Part shown: piece after piece, positions 50,503 through 60,560 of the stretch
Position numbering within the stretch: position 1 is the stretch's first letter
Layout of the letters: the number at the start of each line of letters is the position of its first letter
Source of the DNA: Caldifarciminota bacterium
GTDB lineage: Bacteria > Hydrothermota > Hydrothermia > UBA1063 > CAJXJZ01
Assembly (NCBI GenBank): GCA_027038175.1
Contig: JALVYB010000073.1
Span: forward strand, 1-64,000
Direction: 5' to 3'
Length of the DNA: 64,000 nt
Notes under the pieces: model-generated
What the model was told of the DNA's origin: nothing
Seen by the model: only the letters and a program-made list of their open reading frames with translations
Databases searched by the model: none
Program-made: the position numbers and the translations under genes

Positions 50503-53500
50503 ATGCAGGAAGATTTAAAAGAACTATACAGGGATGAACTTACAGGTGTATACAATCGAAGATATCTAAACCTTATTCTTGAAAGAGAACTTGCAAGAAC
50601 CAGAAGATATGGGGATACACTTTCTATCCTTATCCTTGATCTGGATAATTTTAAAGAAATCAACGATGCTTATGGACACCTTGAAGGGGATAAATCCCTT
50701 ATTAAGTTTGCGGGTATACTCAGGGAATCTGCAAGAGACGCGGATACTATAGTGAGATATGGAGGGGATGAATTTGTAATTATTGCTCCCTCAACCAATT
50801 ATGATGGAGCCTACACACTCGCAAAAAGAATCCTTAATAATCTTGCTAAAGTTAATACGCCTATTGGGCCGTTAAGTGCCAGTATAGGGATTGCAACCTA
50901 TCCGGACAATGGTACAGATTTCAAGAGCCTTTTTGAGTATGCAGATAGGTGTCTTTATGATGCTAAACGTTCAGGTAAAGGCAGAGTAGGGCTTTATAAA
51001 GATTCAAATCTCTCTCCTTCTATACCTACTCCAGTACTTGTTGGAAGGAGAAAAGAGCGTTCGTACATCGTGCAAAATTTAAAAGAGCCCGGTAAAATAC
51101 ACCTTATTAGCGGGGATGCGGGAATAGGTAAAACAAGACTTGTAAAAGATACATTTGAATTAATGGGGCTTAAATTCGCATCAGGGGTCGCTTATGGTGC
51201 CATTACCTCTATGCCTTATGTGGTAATAAGGACTTTGTTGCTTGATATGCTTAAACGCTTTCCAGTAGACTTAAAGCAGGCTTTTGAAAAATTAAGTGAA
51301 AATTCCAGATATGAAATTGCAAAACTTGTTCCGAAGTTGTTGACAGACAAAAGTGTAAAGCAAGATGCTGGTGACAAGTTCACATTGTTTGCTGGAGTTT
51401 CTGAGCTTCTTTCTGAACTTTCTCGTGAAGAGACAATTGTGGTTTTGATGGATGATTTGCATTGGGCAGACCAATTAAGCCTTGAACTTATTTATTATTT
51501 GCTTCACATGGGGATTTCCAATCTCGTTATCTTTGCAACAGCAAGAAGCGACGAGATATCAGGTACGCCACTTGAGAGCATGTTACATATTCTTGGTAGG
51601 GAAAGGCTTTACGATGAACTCGTGCTTGGGGAGATGAGTATGCCAGAGGTTAAAATGTTGACGGAAGCAATTTTAAAGCGTATCCCTTCAGACTCTCTGG
51701 TAAAGAAAATATATGATTTTAGTGGAGGCAATCCATTTTTTGTTGAGGAATTTATAAGGACCATGTATGATAAGGGTCACCTTTTCTATGAGGATGGCGC
51801 GTGGATTCTTAAAGAGGAAACTATAGCAGAACTATCTAACAGCATAAAGGATACGGTTGAAAGGAAACTGGAAAGACTGGATGAAAGAGATTTAAATGTC
51901 TTGAGGTATGCAGCGTGTTCAGGTCGGGATTTTTATCCGGATATTATAGGAGGAGTGGTGGGGATGAATGTCGGGGAGGTATTCGGAATACTTGATAAAC
52001 TCGTGAAAAATAATATTCTTGTAGAAAAAGATAATGGGGAAGTTTACTCATTTAAAGAAGATGCCATTCGGCTTGTTGTTCTTAACAGTATGGGAGAAGG
52101 AGTAAAAAAGGTTATATATAATAGTATTGGGGAATATCTCGAAGGTAATTTTGGTGTAAATAGTAACAACGTTGAGATGATTTTGCACTATTTTGAACTT
52201 GCGAGAAACAGAGAAAAACTTGTAAAATACGGAGAACTTGCAGGGGATAGATCCCAGAGTGTTTATGCTCATGAAAATGCCATCAGGTATTATGAGTATG
52301 CACTTTCTGGAGAGGAAGACCCTTCAAAAAGGGGCGAGTTGCATATAAAGATAGGAAATGCCCATTTATTATTGGGAAAATATGAAGAAGCACTAAGCCA
52401 TTTTGAAAAAGCACTTGAACTTTTACCAGAGAAAAGGAGTGAGATAGAGGGTCGTTTTATTGCTTATACTTATAACCTGATGGGGGATAGAGAAAAAGCC
52501 ATTTATCATTACAGAAAGGCAATAGAAGTCGCTAAAAATATTAGGGAGAAATCTGGTTATAGGTTTATGCTGGCATATCATCTTGTCTCAAAAGGAGAGG
52601 TGAAAGAAGCAGAAAGGATTACAAAAGAGGCACTTTCTGAACTGCCTGATGAGCCAGAAGAGGTTCGTGCTTTAGGATACAATACTCTTGCACTTGTCTA
52701 CGAGGGGTATAAGGACGATAAATATTTACAAATTGTAGAGGAGTATTTTAAAAAGGCTCTTGAAATAGCCGAAAAAGGAAAAGTGGGAAAACGCAATATA
52801 GCAGCGTTTTACAACAATCTTGCTGGGTTTTATGCTACGAAGGGCAGATATGATGAGGCACTGCCCATGTTCCTTGAGGTGAAAAAGATTCATGAGGAGA
52901 TGAATTTTGCATATGGAAAGAGTCTTATTTATAGAAATCTTGCAATGCTATATAGAGATATGGCTAAAAGTGAGGAGTCAATAAAGTACGCAGAAAAAGG
53001 TATAAAAATAAATAGTGCTATTCAAAAACCGCATCTTAATCTCCCTCTGTATAATATTCTTGCTGAAATGCTTTGTGAAAGAGGAGAATTTAAAAGAGCA
53101 GAGGAAGTTCTAAAGAAAGCAATAGAAATAGCAAAGGAGGGAAAAGATGAGAAGGAAGAAATACGTAATATGGCCTTGTTCTTAAAGGTCAGGATTGAGA
53201 AGGGAGAACTTGATGGGATTTCAGAGATTGCCGGTTATCTTGAAGAGTTTATGGTTAATGAGAGGAAGTTTGTTTGGGTAATATTCGATGCGCTTATGGT
53301 ATATTATGATGCAATTTCAGACATAAGTAGTGCTCAGGATCTTATTTCGTTTTCAGAAGAACTTGTTGAAGATGATAACTCTATGGAATACCTTTTCATA
53401 AGGATATGGAAATTAAGAGTGTTGGGAGAAGGTAAGGAATATTTCAGAGATTTAGATAGGGTTATGAATACTTCAAAATCTTTATCGCCTTTAGATAGAA

Positions 53501-53643
53501 CGTATTTTTTATACCGCATAGCAGATGTTTTATACAAGACCAATAAAAGACTTGCCAAAAAGTATATAAAAGAAATAGAAGGCGTTTTGGATAACCTTGA
53601 CCTTCCCCTTTTACAACAAAAAATAAGTTCACTTAAGTCTTAA
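50503..53643 (+). CDS. GGDEF diguanylate cyclase fused to a STAND-like ATPase and TPR repeats
   Basis: 1046 residues. Residues 1-165 form a GGDEF domain with LDLDNFKEIND, an intact active site RYGGDEF (GGDEF at 87-91) and the inhibitory I-site RDAD (78-81) five residues before it. This predicts active, product-inhibited c-di-GMP synthesis. A P-loop ATPase follows (GDAGIGKT at 204-211, VVLMDDLHWAD as Walker B), of the AAA_16/STAND type, with a winged-helix region to about 560. TPR units (YEYALSGEEDPSKRGELHI, YEEALSHFEKALELLPEK) fill the rest. It is a cytoplasmic sensor or scaffold; its input is unknown. It is paired with the cyclase gene 44 bases downstream. Confidence 0.92.
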   Translation: MQEDLKELYRDELTGVYNRRYLNLILERELARTRRYGDTLSILILDLDNFKEINDAYGHLEGDKSLIKFAGILRESARDADTIVRYGGDEFVIIAPSTNYDGAYTLAKRILNNLAKVNTPIGPLSASIGIATYPDNGTDFKSLFEYADRCLYDAKRSGKGRVGLYKDSNLSPSIPTPVLVGRRKERSYIVQNLKEPGKIHLISGDAGIGKTRLVKDTFELMGLKFASGVAYGAITSMPYVVIRTLLLDMLKRFPVDLKQAFEKLSENSRYEIAKLVPKLLTDKSVKQDAGDKFTLFAGVSELLSELSREETIVVLMDDLHWADQLSLELIYYLLHMGISNLVIFATARSDEISGTPLESMLHILGRERLYDELVLGEMSMPEVKMLTEAILKRIPSDSLVKKIYDFSGGNPFFVEEFIRTMYDKGHLFYEDGAWILKEETIAELSNSIKDTVERKLERLDERDLNVLRYAACSGRDFYPDIIGGVVGMNVGEVFGILDKLVKNNILVEKDNGEVYSFKEDAIRLVVLNSMGEGVKKVIYNSIGEYLEGNFGVNSNNVEMILHYFELARNREKLVKYGELAGDRSQSVYAHENAIRYYEYALSGEEDPSKRGELHIKIGNAHLLLGKYEEALSHFEKALELLPEKRSEIEGRFIAYTYNLMGDREKAIYHYRKAIEVAKNIREKSGYRFMLAYHLVSKGEVKEAERITKEALSELPDEPEEVRALGYNTLALVYEGYKDDKYLQIVEEYFKKALEIAEKGKVGKRNIAAFYNNLAGFYATKGRYDEALPMFLEVKKIHEEMNFAYGKSLIYRNLAMLYRDMAKSEESIKYAEKGIKINSAIQKPHLNLPLYNILAEMLCERGEFKRAEEVLKKAIEIAKEGKDEKEEIRNMALFLKVRIEKGELDGISEIAGYLEEFMVNERKFVWVIFDALMVYYDAISDISSAQDLISFSEELVEDDNSMEYLFIRIWKLRVLGEGKEYFRDLDRVMNTSKSLSPLDRTYFLYRIADVLYKTNKRLAKKYIKEIEGVLDNLDLPLLQQKISSLKS

Positions 53644-53651
53644 TTCCTTAT

Positions 53652-53680
53652 TTGACAGAGGCTAAATTAAGACATATAAT
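53652..53680 (+). promoter_or_regulatory. Consensus promoter of the adenylyl-cyclase-like gene, leaderless
   Basis: A perfect TTGACA (53652-53657), exactly 17 bases and a perfect TATAAT (53675-53680), then 6 bases to the ATG at 53687. Initiation 7 bases past the -10 falls on the A of the ATG. This is the best promoter in the window. Confidence 0.8.
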
Positions 53681-53686
53681 TACCCC

Positions 53687-56600
53687 ATGTTAAGAGTAGT
53701 GCCTCATATTGTTCTCCAGAACTATGAACTTGGTAACCTTGAGGAAGAGTTTAAAGCCTATGTTATGTTTGCGGATATATCGGGTTTTACCAATATTACC
53801 GAGAAACTGTCAGAGTATGGTAAGATTGGAGCAGAGATTCTGACAGATACTCTTAACACGCTCTTTGCTCCGGTAATCAATAGTATCTATAATTCAGGTG
53901 GTATGATAACAACCTTTGCAGGTGATGCTTTAACTGCAATATTTCCGGGTGGTAGCAAGGCTGAAGTGGTGAGTACTTTGAAGAGTGCTATTAAGGAATT
54001 CGAAGATCGCTCAGTTGTTAGTACGCCTTATGGAAAATTTAAATTTGAGCTTAGAATGGGAATTGGATCGGGGAGTGTAAAACTTAGGATTGTGGATTCT
54101 GGTGAGCGCGCAGGTTATTACTTTTCAGGCGATGCCATAACACACGCAGTTGTCAATGAGGAAAAGGCTAAAAAAGGAGAAATCGTTTATGATGGAATTT
54201 CAGAGAGTATTCAGGGGTTACGCAAAAGTATAATAAAGCCTTCTCTTTCCACGCAATATCTTTTTTATCCGCAGGAGATAGTTGATGGAAACGTTGAGAA
54301 TGCATTTCGTGGGGTTGTATCTGTTTTCATCAATGTGTTACCGGATGCTGTTACCGATGTTGTTGAGTTCATACTCAAAGAGGGAGAAGATGTCTATCTT
54401 AACAAGATAGATTATGGAGACAAAGGGTTTGTGATACTTCTGGTGTTTGGTGCACCCCGTTCGAGAAAGGATGATATGGAAAGGTCCCTGCAATTTGCGA
54501 GAGAACTTATCAGTAAATTCGGGGCACTGGTTAAAATAGGCATGAGCTATTCTGTTGCCTATGCAGGTATAGTGGGGAATCAAAAACGTTCAGAATACAC
54601 GGTGATGGGGAGAGGAGTGAATCTTGCTGCAAGACTCATGCAAAAGGCTGAATACGGTGAGATTCTTATAGAGAAAAAACTCAGAGATGAATTACCTTCC
54701 ATGCATTTCAAAAAACTTGGAAGCGTTCGACTAAAAGGCTTTAGTGAAAAAGTGGAAGTCTATTCTCCAGAAAAGAAATCGTATTACTTTGTTATTCGTG
54801 AGGGTGAAAGGATTGTTGGGCAAAAAAAACAAAAAGAAAAGATTCGGAGTTTTGTAAGGGATTTTATAGAAGGCAAATTGAAAAAGGGGAGAATTATAAT
54901 TCAGGGGGAAGAAGGAAGTGGAAAGACCACCCTGGCGTTTTATGCTATAACTTACGCTCGAAAAATAAAACCTTCTATCCAGTATGCTTATTTTGACTTT
55001 AAAACACATACTGATATACCCGCAATAGAGTTATTCCGTGAATATTTTGCACACGTATATGGCATTGAAAGAGGGGACAATTTCCACTCTATCCGGAATA
55101 AAATACTTGGATTTGCTGGTGGTTCTTTGCGTGTAAAAAGAGATGAGTGGGAAGGTATAAAATATATTTTCGGGGTAAGAGATAGGGATGAAGAATATGA
55201 TGAAAGTAAGGAAGAAGTGATACAGAGTTTAATAAAAAGAGGGACATTATTGCTCACCAAAAATCTTGCTTCTAAAGGCGGACTTGTAGTAGTATTTGAT
55301 GGATTTTCGTTAATGGATAAAGGTGCGAGGGAACTGGTAGAGTATATCGAGAAAAACATCAGAAAAGGATTACTTTCAATATTAATTGATGCCAGGGAGA
55401 TTGAAAGGGGGGATAATTATCTTCTGTTGCATACATCATCTCTCTCTCAGGCTGATATAGAGAAATTAATAGTACACATAAAAGGTAAACAACCTCACAG
55501 CACGCTTGTTGAGTATGTGCATAGCAAATCGAAGGGGAATGCAAGAGTGGCTACAGAGATTGTGAAGTTGTTAGTTGAAAGGAATATATTGGAAGATGTA
55601 GGTGGATATATTGCTCTTAAGAAAGGAGTGGGGGGTGTACCTGATAGTCTTCATCACATATATATGTCACGTTTTGACGCTCTTCCTGAGGATGTAAGAG
55701 GGTTTTTAAAAGTTTCTGCCATTTACGGGGATAGATTCAGTGAAAACATAATAAGAAGGGCTTTTTACAGTGGTAGAAATATAAATAATTTGCTTATGTA
55801 TGCGGAAAATGCTGGTATTATCTCTGAAGAAATTTCGGGTAACTATGTGTTTCGCGATAGACTTTTTAGAGAATCTATTTATCAATCGCTAACTTATAAG
55901 TACTTGAGGAAAGCGCACAAGAAAATTGCCAAAGCTATTGAGAAATATGGAGAGACGAAGGAAGTGTCTGTATTTCAACTTTTTCACCATTTTTATGCTG
56001 GGGGTATGAAGAGGAAGGCGATGTTTTATGGAAATAAAGCCCTTAAAATCGCTGAGATGATTTCCTCCTATGAGAGGGTTTTACAGATTACAGAGAATCT
56101 GTTAACTCTTTATGCTCCTTTATCAAAGAAGTATATTGAAATTACTTTAAAAAGAGCCACAGCACTTTACAACCTCGGAAGAGTGGCAGAGGCTCTTAAT
56201 GTTTATGACTATGTAATAGAGAATGTAAAGGGTGGATATCTCAGAGCATGGGCGTTATACAAGAGTGCATATCTTCTGAGTCTTGAAGGGAAAAGAGAAG
56301 AAGCAGAGAGAAGATTAAAAGATGCCATAAGTGCAGGGAAGAAAAATAAAAGAATCCTTGCTATGGTCTATCTTAATCTTGGAATAATATATGAAAAGAA
56401 TGCCCCTGAAAAAGCAATTAATAACTTGAAAAAGGCGATCGAGTATGCTAAAATGGTTAACGATAGGATTACAGAAGCGAGTGCTTTAATGAACCTTGGA
56501 ATAATGTTTGAGATGACTGGAAGGGGAGAAGAAGCGTATAAACTGTATCAGAAGGCGTATAGGATTTATAGAGAAACGAACTATTCCAAGGGTGTATTTA

Positions 56601-57328
56601 AAGTATATAATCTCTTAGCAAATTATTATAGCGACATTGGAGATTTAGATAGGGCTTTAAAATACTATACAAAAGCCTATGAATATTTTAAAAAGTTCAA
56701 TATAAAAACGGGTATCTCATCAATCCTGTTAAATATGGGATTTGTTTTTGCCGAAAAAGGCAAGTTTAAGAGGTCATTGTATTATTATAAATTAGCCGAA
56801 AGGTTATTCTTGGAGTCTTCGCGGAAGAGTTCACTGGCTATAGTGTATAACAACCTGGCTGATTTATATATGAAGAGGGGCAATTACCTTAAGGCCTACA
56901 AATATGCCAGAAAGGCTGTTGACTTAATTGAAAAAATGGGTTCTATTTATTATGGTTTAATATCAAACATTACCCTGGCATCGGCAAGTGTGTCCCTTTC
57001 GAAGTTAAAGGAAAGCGAAGAACTCCTTAACAAAATAGAGTCCTGTATTAAACAAAATCAACGTTATTCATTTTTGTTACCTTACAAACTTTTGATTGAA
57101 GCAGAGTTTCTTTTTAAAAAGGGCAACAAAAGCAGCGCTATGCTTATTCTGGATAAGTTAAAGAGAACGACAAATGATACAAGTTTGCTCCTTAAAGCAG
57201 ATTTTCTAAGATGGAAAATAACCAGAGACGAAAAATTAAAACAAACTTTACAAACAAAACTTCATAAACTTCTAAAGAAGACGGATTTGTTTGATTATCG
57301 TTCTATGCTCCAACAGCTATCTTCTTAA
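53687..57328 (+). CDS. Soluble-adenylyl-cyclase-like protein: two class III cyclase domains, ATPase and TPR repeats
   Basis: 1213 residues. The first cyclase domain (C1, about 20-190) has the two metal Asp, D30 (FADISGFT) and D80 (FAGDALTAIFP). The second (C2, about 205-355) lacks these but has K246 (DKG), T305 (YTVMG) and N312/R316 (VNLAAR), equivalent to the adenine-binding and transition-state residues of mammalian soluble adenylyl cyclase. One composite ATP-specific site is predicted. A P-loop follows (EEGSGKTT, 408-415), then an NTPase module and many TPRs (for example DLDRALKYYTKAYEYFKKF). It presumably makes cAMP in the cytoplasm. The 3' end overlaps the convergent gene by 12 bases. 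Confidence 0.92.
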   Translation: MLRVVPHIVLQNYELGNLEEEFKAYVMFADISGFTNITEKLSEYGKIGAEILTDTLNTLFAPVINSIYNSGGMITTFAGDALTAIFPGGSKAEVVSTLKSAIKEFEDRSVVSTPYGKFKFELRMGIGSGSVKLRIVDSGERAGYYFSGDAITHAVVNEEKAKKGEIVYDGISESIQGLRKSIIKPSLSTQYLFYPQEIVDGNVENAFRGVVSVFINVLPDAVTDVVEFILKEGEDVYLNKIDYGDKGFVILLVFGAPRSRKDDMERSLQFARELISKFGALVKIGMSYSVAYAGIVGNQKRSEYTVMGRGVNLAARLMQKAEYGEILIEKKLRDELPSMHFKKLGSVRLKGFSEKVEVYSPEKKSYYFVIREGERIVGQKKQKEKIRSFVRDFIEGKLKKGRIIIQGEEGSGKTTLAFYAITYARKIKPSIQYAYFDFKTHTDIPAIELFREYFAHVYGIERGDNFHSIRNKILGFAGGSLRVKRDEWEGIKYIFGVRDRDEEYDESKEEVIQSLIKRGTLLLTKNLASKGGLVVVFDGFSLMDKGARELVEYIEKNIRKGLLSILIDAREIERGDNYLLLHTSSLSQADIEKLIVHIKGKQPHSTLVEYVHSKSKGNARVATEIVKLLVERNILEDVGGYIALKKGVGGVPDSLHHIYMSRFDALPEDVRGFLKVSAIYGDRFSENIIRRAFYSGRNINNLLMYAENAGIISEEISGNYVFRDRLFRESIYQSLTYKYLRKAHKKIAKAIEKYGETKEVSVFQLFHHFYAGGMKRKAMFYGNKALKIAEMISSYERVLQITENLLTLYAPLSKKYIEITLKRATALYNLGRVAEALNVYDYVIENVKGGYLRAWALYKSAYLLSLEGKREEAERRLKDAISAGKKNKRILAMVYLNLGIIYEKNAPEKAINNLKKAIEYAKMVNDRITEASALMNLGIMFEMTGRGEEAYKLYQKAYRIYRETNYSKGVFKVYNLLANYYSDIGDLDRALKYYTKAYEYFKKFNIKTGISSILLNMGFVFAEKGKFKRSLYYYKLAERLFLESSRKSSLAIVYNNLADLYMKRGNYLKAYKYARKAVDLIEKMGSIYYGLISNITLASASVSLSKLKESEELLNKIESCIKQNQRYSFLLPYKLLIEAEFLFKKGNKSSAMLILDKLKRTTNDTSLLLKADFLRWKITRDEKLKQTLQTKLHKLLKKTDLFDYRSMLQQLSS

Positions 57329-60300
57329 ATATATAACCCTGTCCGTTAAGGTTTTACTATTGGTTTTTAATTTTATTATATAAACGCCGCAACTCACTTT
57401 TTGTCCTTTTGTATTCCGTCCCCGCCATCTATATATATATGTGCCTCTATTCAGTACACCGGAGACAAGAGTGCTTATCAATCTTCCCTGAATGTCATAA
57501 ATGTTAAGTTCGACCTTCTGTTTTTGTGGTATGTCAAATTTTATGGTGAGTTCATTCACGGCAGGCTGAGGGTAAATCCTATAAAGTTTGAGAGAGAGAG
57601 GTTTTTCTTTTGCCTCTGATTTTCCGAGTTGGGTGGCATCAAATACCATTACGCTGTCTATCCCGATGTTTGTGTATCCATAATCACTCACCGCGTAGAA
57701 ACGTATTTGAAGAGTATCTATAACGTCTTTTTTCTTACTCAGGTCCCTGTAAATTATTTGTTGAGGAGTCCATGATGAAGAGGTGTGAAGTATTAAATCC
57801 TTTATCCAGGAACCGTTGTTTACCCTATGCATTGCTACTAGTGAGTCATTTCCATCTTCGTTAATATAATAGAATCTCATTCTGAGATTCCCGATGTTCC
57901 AGACTTCAATTTCAGGACTTACCAGATACTCATACTGATTTGCGTATGTGTACCAAGTGTCAAAACGAGCAAAGGGTCCGAATATCTCTGATGGGTCACC
58001 ATAAGCATTTCCGTCTCCCTGTTCCCATCCGTTAGTTACATCGTTATCTATGCTCCATCCTGGAGGAATCCATGAATCGAAGTTCTCTACAAGGTAAAGT
58101 CCATAGGGCTTTGCATCTTGAATAGTAGTAATGGAGTCGTCATGCACATTCTGGTCTTCTATCCATTTGGAATAAACCGTAATCGTATCGCCGTTTTCTT
58201 TTTCGTGAACAAATCTCAGTTTTATTTTTTCCACGTCGTTGCATGGAAGTTCATGACTCATTGATGAGTCCTGTATTCTTCCATTTAATTGCAGGAATAC
58301 ATCATACTTGGCGGCGTAATAACCCTCATTTTTGAATACCACAAATATTGAGTCTGTATCCCCTACCCAGTGCTTTCCAATAATGGTATCAATATGACTG
58401 GCAGCAACGTCGAAGGCATAGGTTACCTTTAAATCTCCCGCTTCCTCAGGCTCATAATGATGAGCCGCGAGTTTTTCACCGCCCTTTTCGTTTGTTCCAT
58501 TTAAATCAGCATAAACCCAGGGTTGTCCCAAGATTGCGAACCTATAGCAATAGTCGTAATGCCCGCGAGCAGGAGGAGCCACCATTTTACCTGCAAATGA
58601 GTCTCTGACATAGGCAATACTGCCTATAGTATCCACAGTATGGTAAAAAGTATCAGCATCAAACCAGTGCCATCCTGTGTCCCAGGGAAATGAGCCATCA
58701 GGACCCCATCCTACTTGCGCTACTATAGTTTTAATACATGAGCGAGGATACTGCTCGCAGTCTCCGCTTGCTGTTGCAAAACCAATGATTGGCACAGTAA
58801 GACTATCCGGAAGTGCAACAGTAGAATCAGGTCTTACCAGCCTGCCACTATCGATAGTTACAGGCTCCTGGTTATATAAGGAATCGTATAAAATTCTATC
58901 CATTAATGTATCAAAGTCTACTTCGTTTTCCACATCCTGAGGTCTAAATGGTACATAGTGGGCAAGATATGAAATTTCGTTTACAATAAATCCACCATAA
59001 TTTTTAACTGATGAGTCACTATTTATCACGTATAAGAAAACATCGGCATCTCCCATATACGCCCAATAAGTATCGCGGTCTGTAACGAGATATGAGTCAG
59101 GGGAAAATGGAAATAGAAGATCAGGATATAATGAGTAAATGGTAAAGGTATCATCCTTCCCTCTCCATTCAAGAGTATCATGGTCAGTACCAGAACTCCA
59201 ATCATCTGCAATATATCTTGTTCGTAAGTACCTATTGAGAAAGAGGGAGTCTCTTCCTGCATCATGCTCGAAATAAGCTGCATCGTCGCTGAAAAGAATG
59301 AATCTTTTTCGTTTATCAGTGTTTATGTCATGTCTCAGGAAATTGATGAGAACTGTGTCATTGGAATATGTAAATTTGTAATTAGACCATATTATGCCCT
59401 GGTACAGGCTGTCAATGAGGTAATGGGGCAGGTCATCAAATCTAAACCATCTTACAGTATCCGGGAACGTGATTGTATTCTCTTTAAGGTCAAAATATGA
59501 AGCAATTCTATCTGCATCTTTTTTATAATAATATACTATTAACCAATCTCTTGTTGGGAGTATGTTATATTCAAAAAACCTGTAGTTTATTGGGTTCCCT
59601 GCAGAGTCCTCTGCCTGTACATAAAAATAAATTTGCAATGAATCCTGTATTGGTATTACTGCGTAGAAAGTATCTTTTTTGCGTATTAGGTCCATGTATC
59701 CTTCGTCAGTCCACTGTGATTCCCATGGGTGTTTATATCCCCAATCTTGAATTGCTGCTTTCCTTACGCCACTTGTATCCTGAATAAGAAATTTTACTGT
59801 ATCCCGTGCCCTCTCCGGTTCACGAAAGTGAGAATGAGGGTAGACAAGTCTTATCTGAGGCGGTATTGTATCAACAAGAGGTCCATTGAAATAGTCAACA
59901 TAAAGGTAACGTTTATGGTCACTCATATAGTGAATAGCAATCTGAATATCTTTCCCAACATAATTCTTCAAGGTCATCCAATAGCGTGCCCAGGACGTGT
60001 TGGATACGGTAATTGGAGAATGCTCTATTGTAAACTCTGCAGTATCCGTTACTCCATTTGTTGCAATACTGTCAGCAATCCTTATTTGAAATGTTTCTGA
60101 AAAGTTATTATCTTCCACTCTGTAGTAAAATACAAACGTGTCTGATGAATCTGTTACCCTTAGTGGGGGAGTAATTAACCACTCTGATGCACTATCAGTA
60201 TTTGCAGAGCCAAATCTCATAACGCGATATCCATCGTAAGATTCAAGACCAAGTGGATAGACCTGAACGGTGTCGTTCGGATACGTGCCGCTTTTATTCA

Positions 60301-60439
60301 CCCCGCGCCATCTTGGTACATCATTTTCAAAACTCTCGGAGAGTGGGTATAGCAACTCTTTTGTACTGGATTTTTCATTGAGTGGTTTTGGGGTATTTGA
60401 AAAATGAAACATTAAAAGCGTAAACAATAGAATTTTCAT
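57317..60439 (-). CDS. Large secreted multidomain protein with C-terminal sorting domain
   Basis: 1040 residues. The hydrophobic start MKILLFTLLMFHF is a signal peptide. Near the N-terminus and near residue 790 are jelly-roll domains of the choice-of-anchor J kind (SASEWLITPPLRV; LVENFDSWIPPGWSIDNDV and YEYLVSPEIEV). The middle (about 300-500) looks like an alpha/beta domain with YQGIIWSN and FILFSDDAAYFEHDAG. A segment with AQVGWGPDGSFPWDTGWHWF and YADLNGTNEKG recurs in secreted proteins of related bacteria. The end (VELNIYDIQGRL, RWRGRNTKGQKVSCGVYIIK) is FlgD/type IX-like. No catalytic set is evident. AGGAGG precedes the ATG. Confidence 0.8.
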   Translation of the reverse strand: MKILLFTLLMFHFSNTPKPLNEKSSTKELLYPLSESFENDVPRWRGVNKSGTYPNDTVQVYPLGLESYDGYRVMRFGSANTDSASEWLITPPLRVTDSSDTFVFYYRVEDNNFSETFQIRIADSIATNGVTDTAEFTIEHSPITVSNTSWARYWMTLKNYVGKDIQIAIHYMSDHKRYLYVDYFNGPLVDTIPPQIRLVYPHSHFREPERARDTVKFLIQDTSGVRKAAIQDWGYKHPWESQWTDEGYMDLIRKKDTFYAVIPIQDSLQIYFYVQAEDSAGNPINYRFFEYNILPTRDWLIVYYYKKDADRIASYFDLKENTITFPDTVRWFRFDDLPHYLIDSLYQGIIWSNYKFTYSNDTVLINFLRHDINTDKRKRFILFSDDAAYFEHDAGRDSLFLNRYLRTRYIADDWSSGTDHDTLEWRGKDDTFTIYSLYPDLLFPFSPDSYLVTDRDTYWAYMGDADVFLYVINSDSSVKNYGGFIVNEISYLAHYVPFRPQDVENEVDFDTLMDRILYDSLYNQEPVTIDSGRLVRPDSTVALPDSLTVPIIGFATASGDCEQYPRSCIKTIVAQVGWGPDGSFPWDTGWHWFDADTFYHTVDTIGSIAYVRDSFAGKMVAPPARGHYDYCYRFAILGQPWVYADLNGTNEKGGEKLAAHHYEPEEAGDLKVTYAFDVAASHIDTIIGKHWVGDTDSIFVVFKNEGYYAAKYDVFLQLNGRIQDSSMSHELPCNDVEKIKLRFVHEKENGDTITVYSKWIEDQNVHDDSITTIQDAKPYGLYLVENFDSWIPPGWSIDNDVTNGWEQGDGNAYGDPSEIFGPFARFDTWYTYANQYEYLVSPEIEVWNIGNLRMRFYYINEDGNDSLVAMHRVNNGSWIKDLILHTSSSWTPQQIIYRDLSKKKDVIDTLQIRFYAVSDYGYTNIGIDSVMVFDATQLGKSEAKEKPLSLKLYRIYPQPAVNELTIKFDIPQKQKVELNIYDIQGRLISTLVSGVLNRGTYIYRWRGRNTKGQKVSCGVYIIKLKTNSKTLTDRVIYLRR

Positions 60440-60463
60440 AATATCCTCCTTTTATCGTTACGA

Positions 60464-60492
60464 TTTTATCCCATTTTGCGAGATTTGTCAAG
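60464..60492 (-). promoter_or_regulatory. Promoter of the large secreted protein gene
   Basis: On the minus strand, a perfect TTGACA (60487-60492), a 17-base spacer and TAAAAT (60464-60469). The leader of about 18 bases contains AAGGAGG. Confidence 0.75.
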
Positions 60493-60560
60493 GTTAAATG
60501 AATTGAATTGCTATTACATCGTGGTTGGTGATATTTTCAATCCAATGTGTACGTTTTTTC

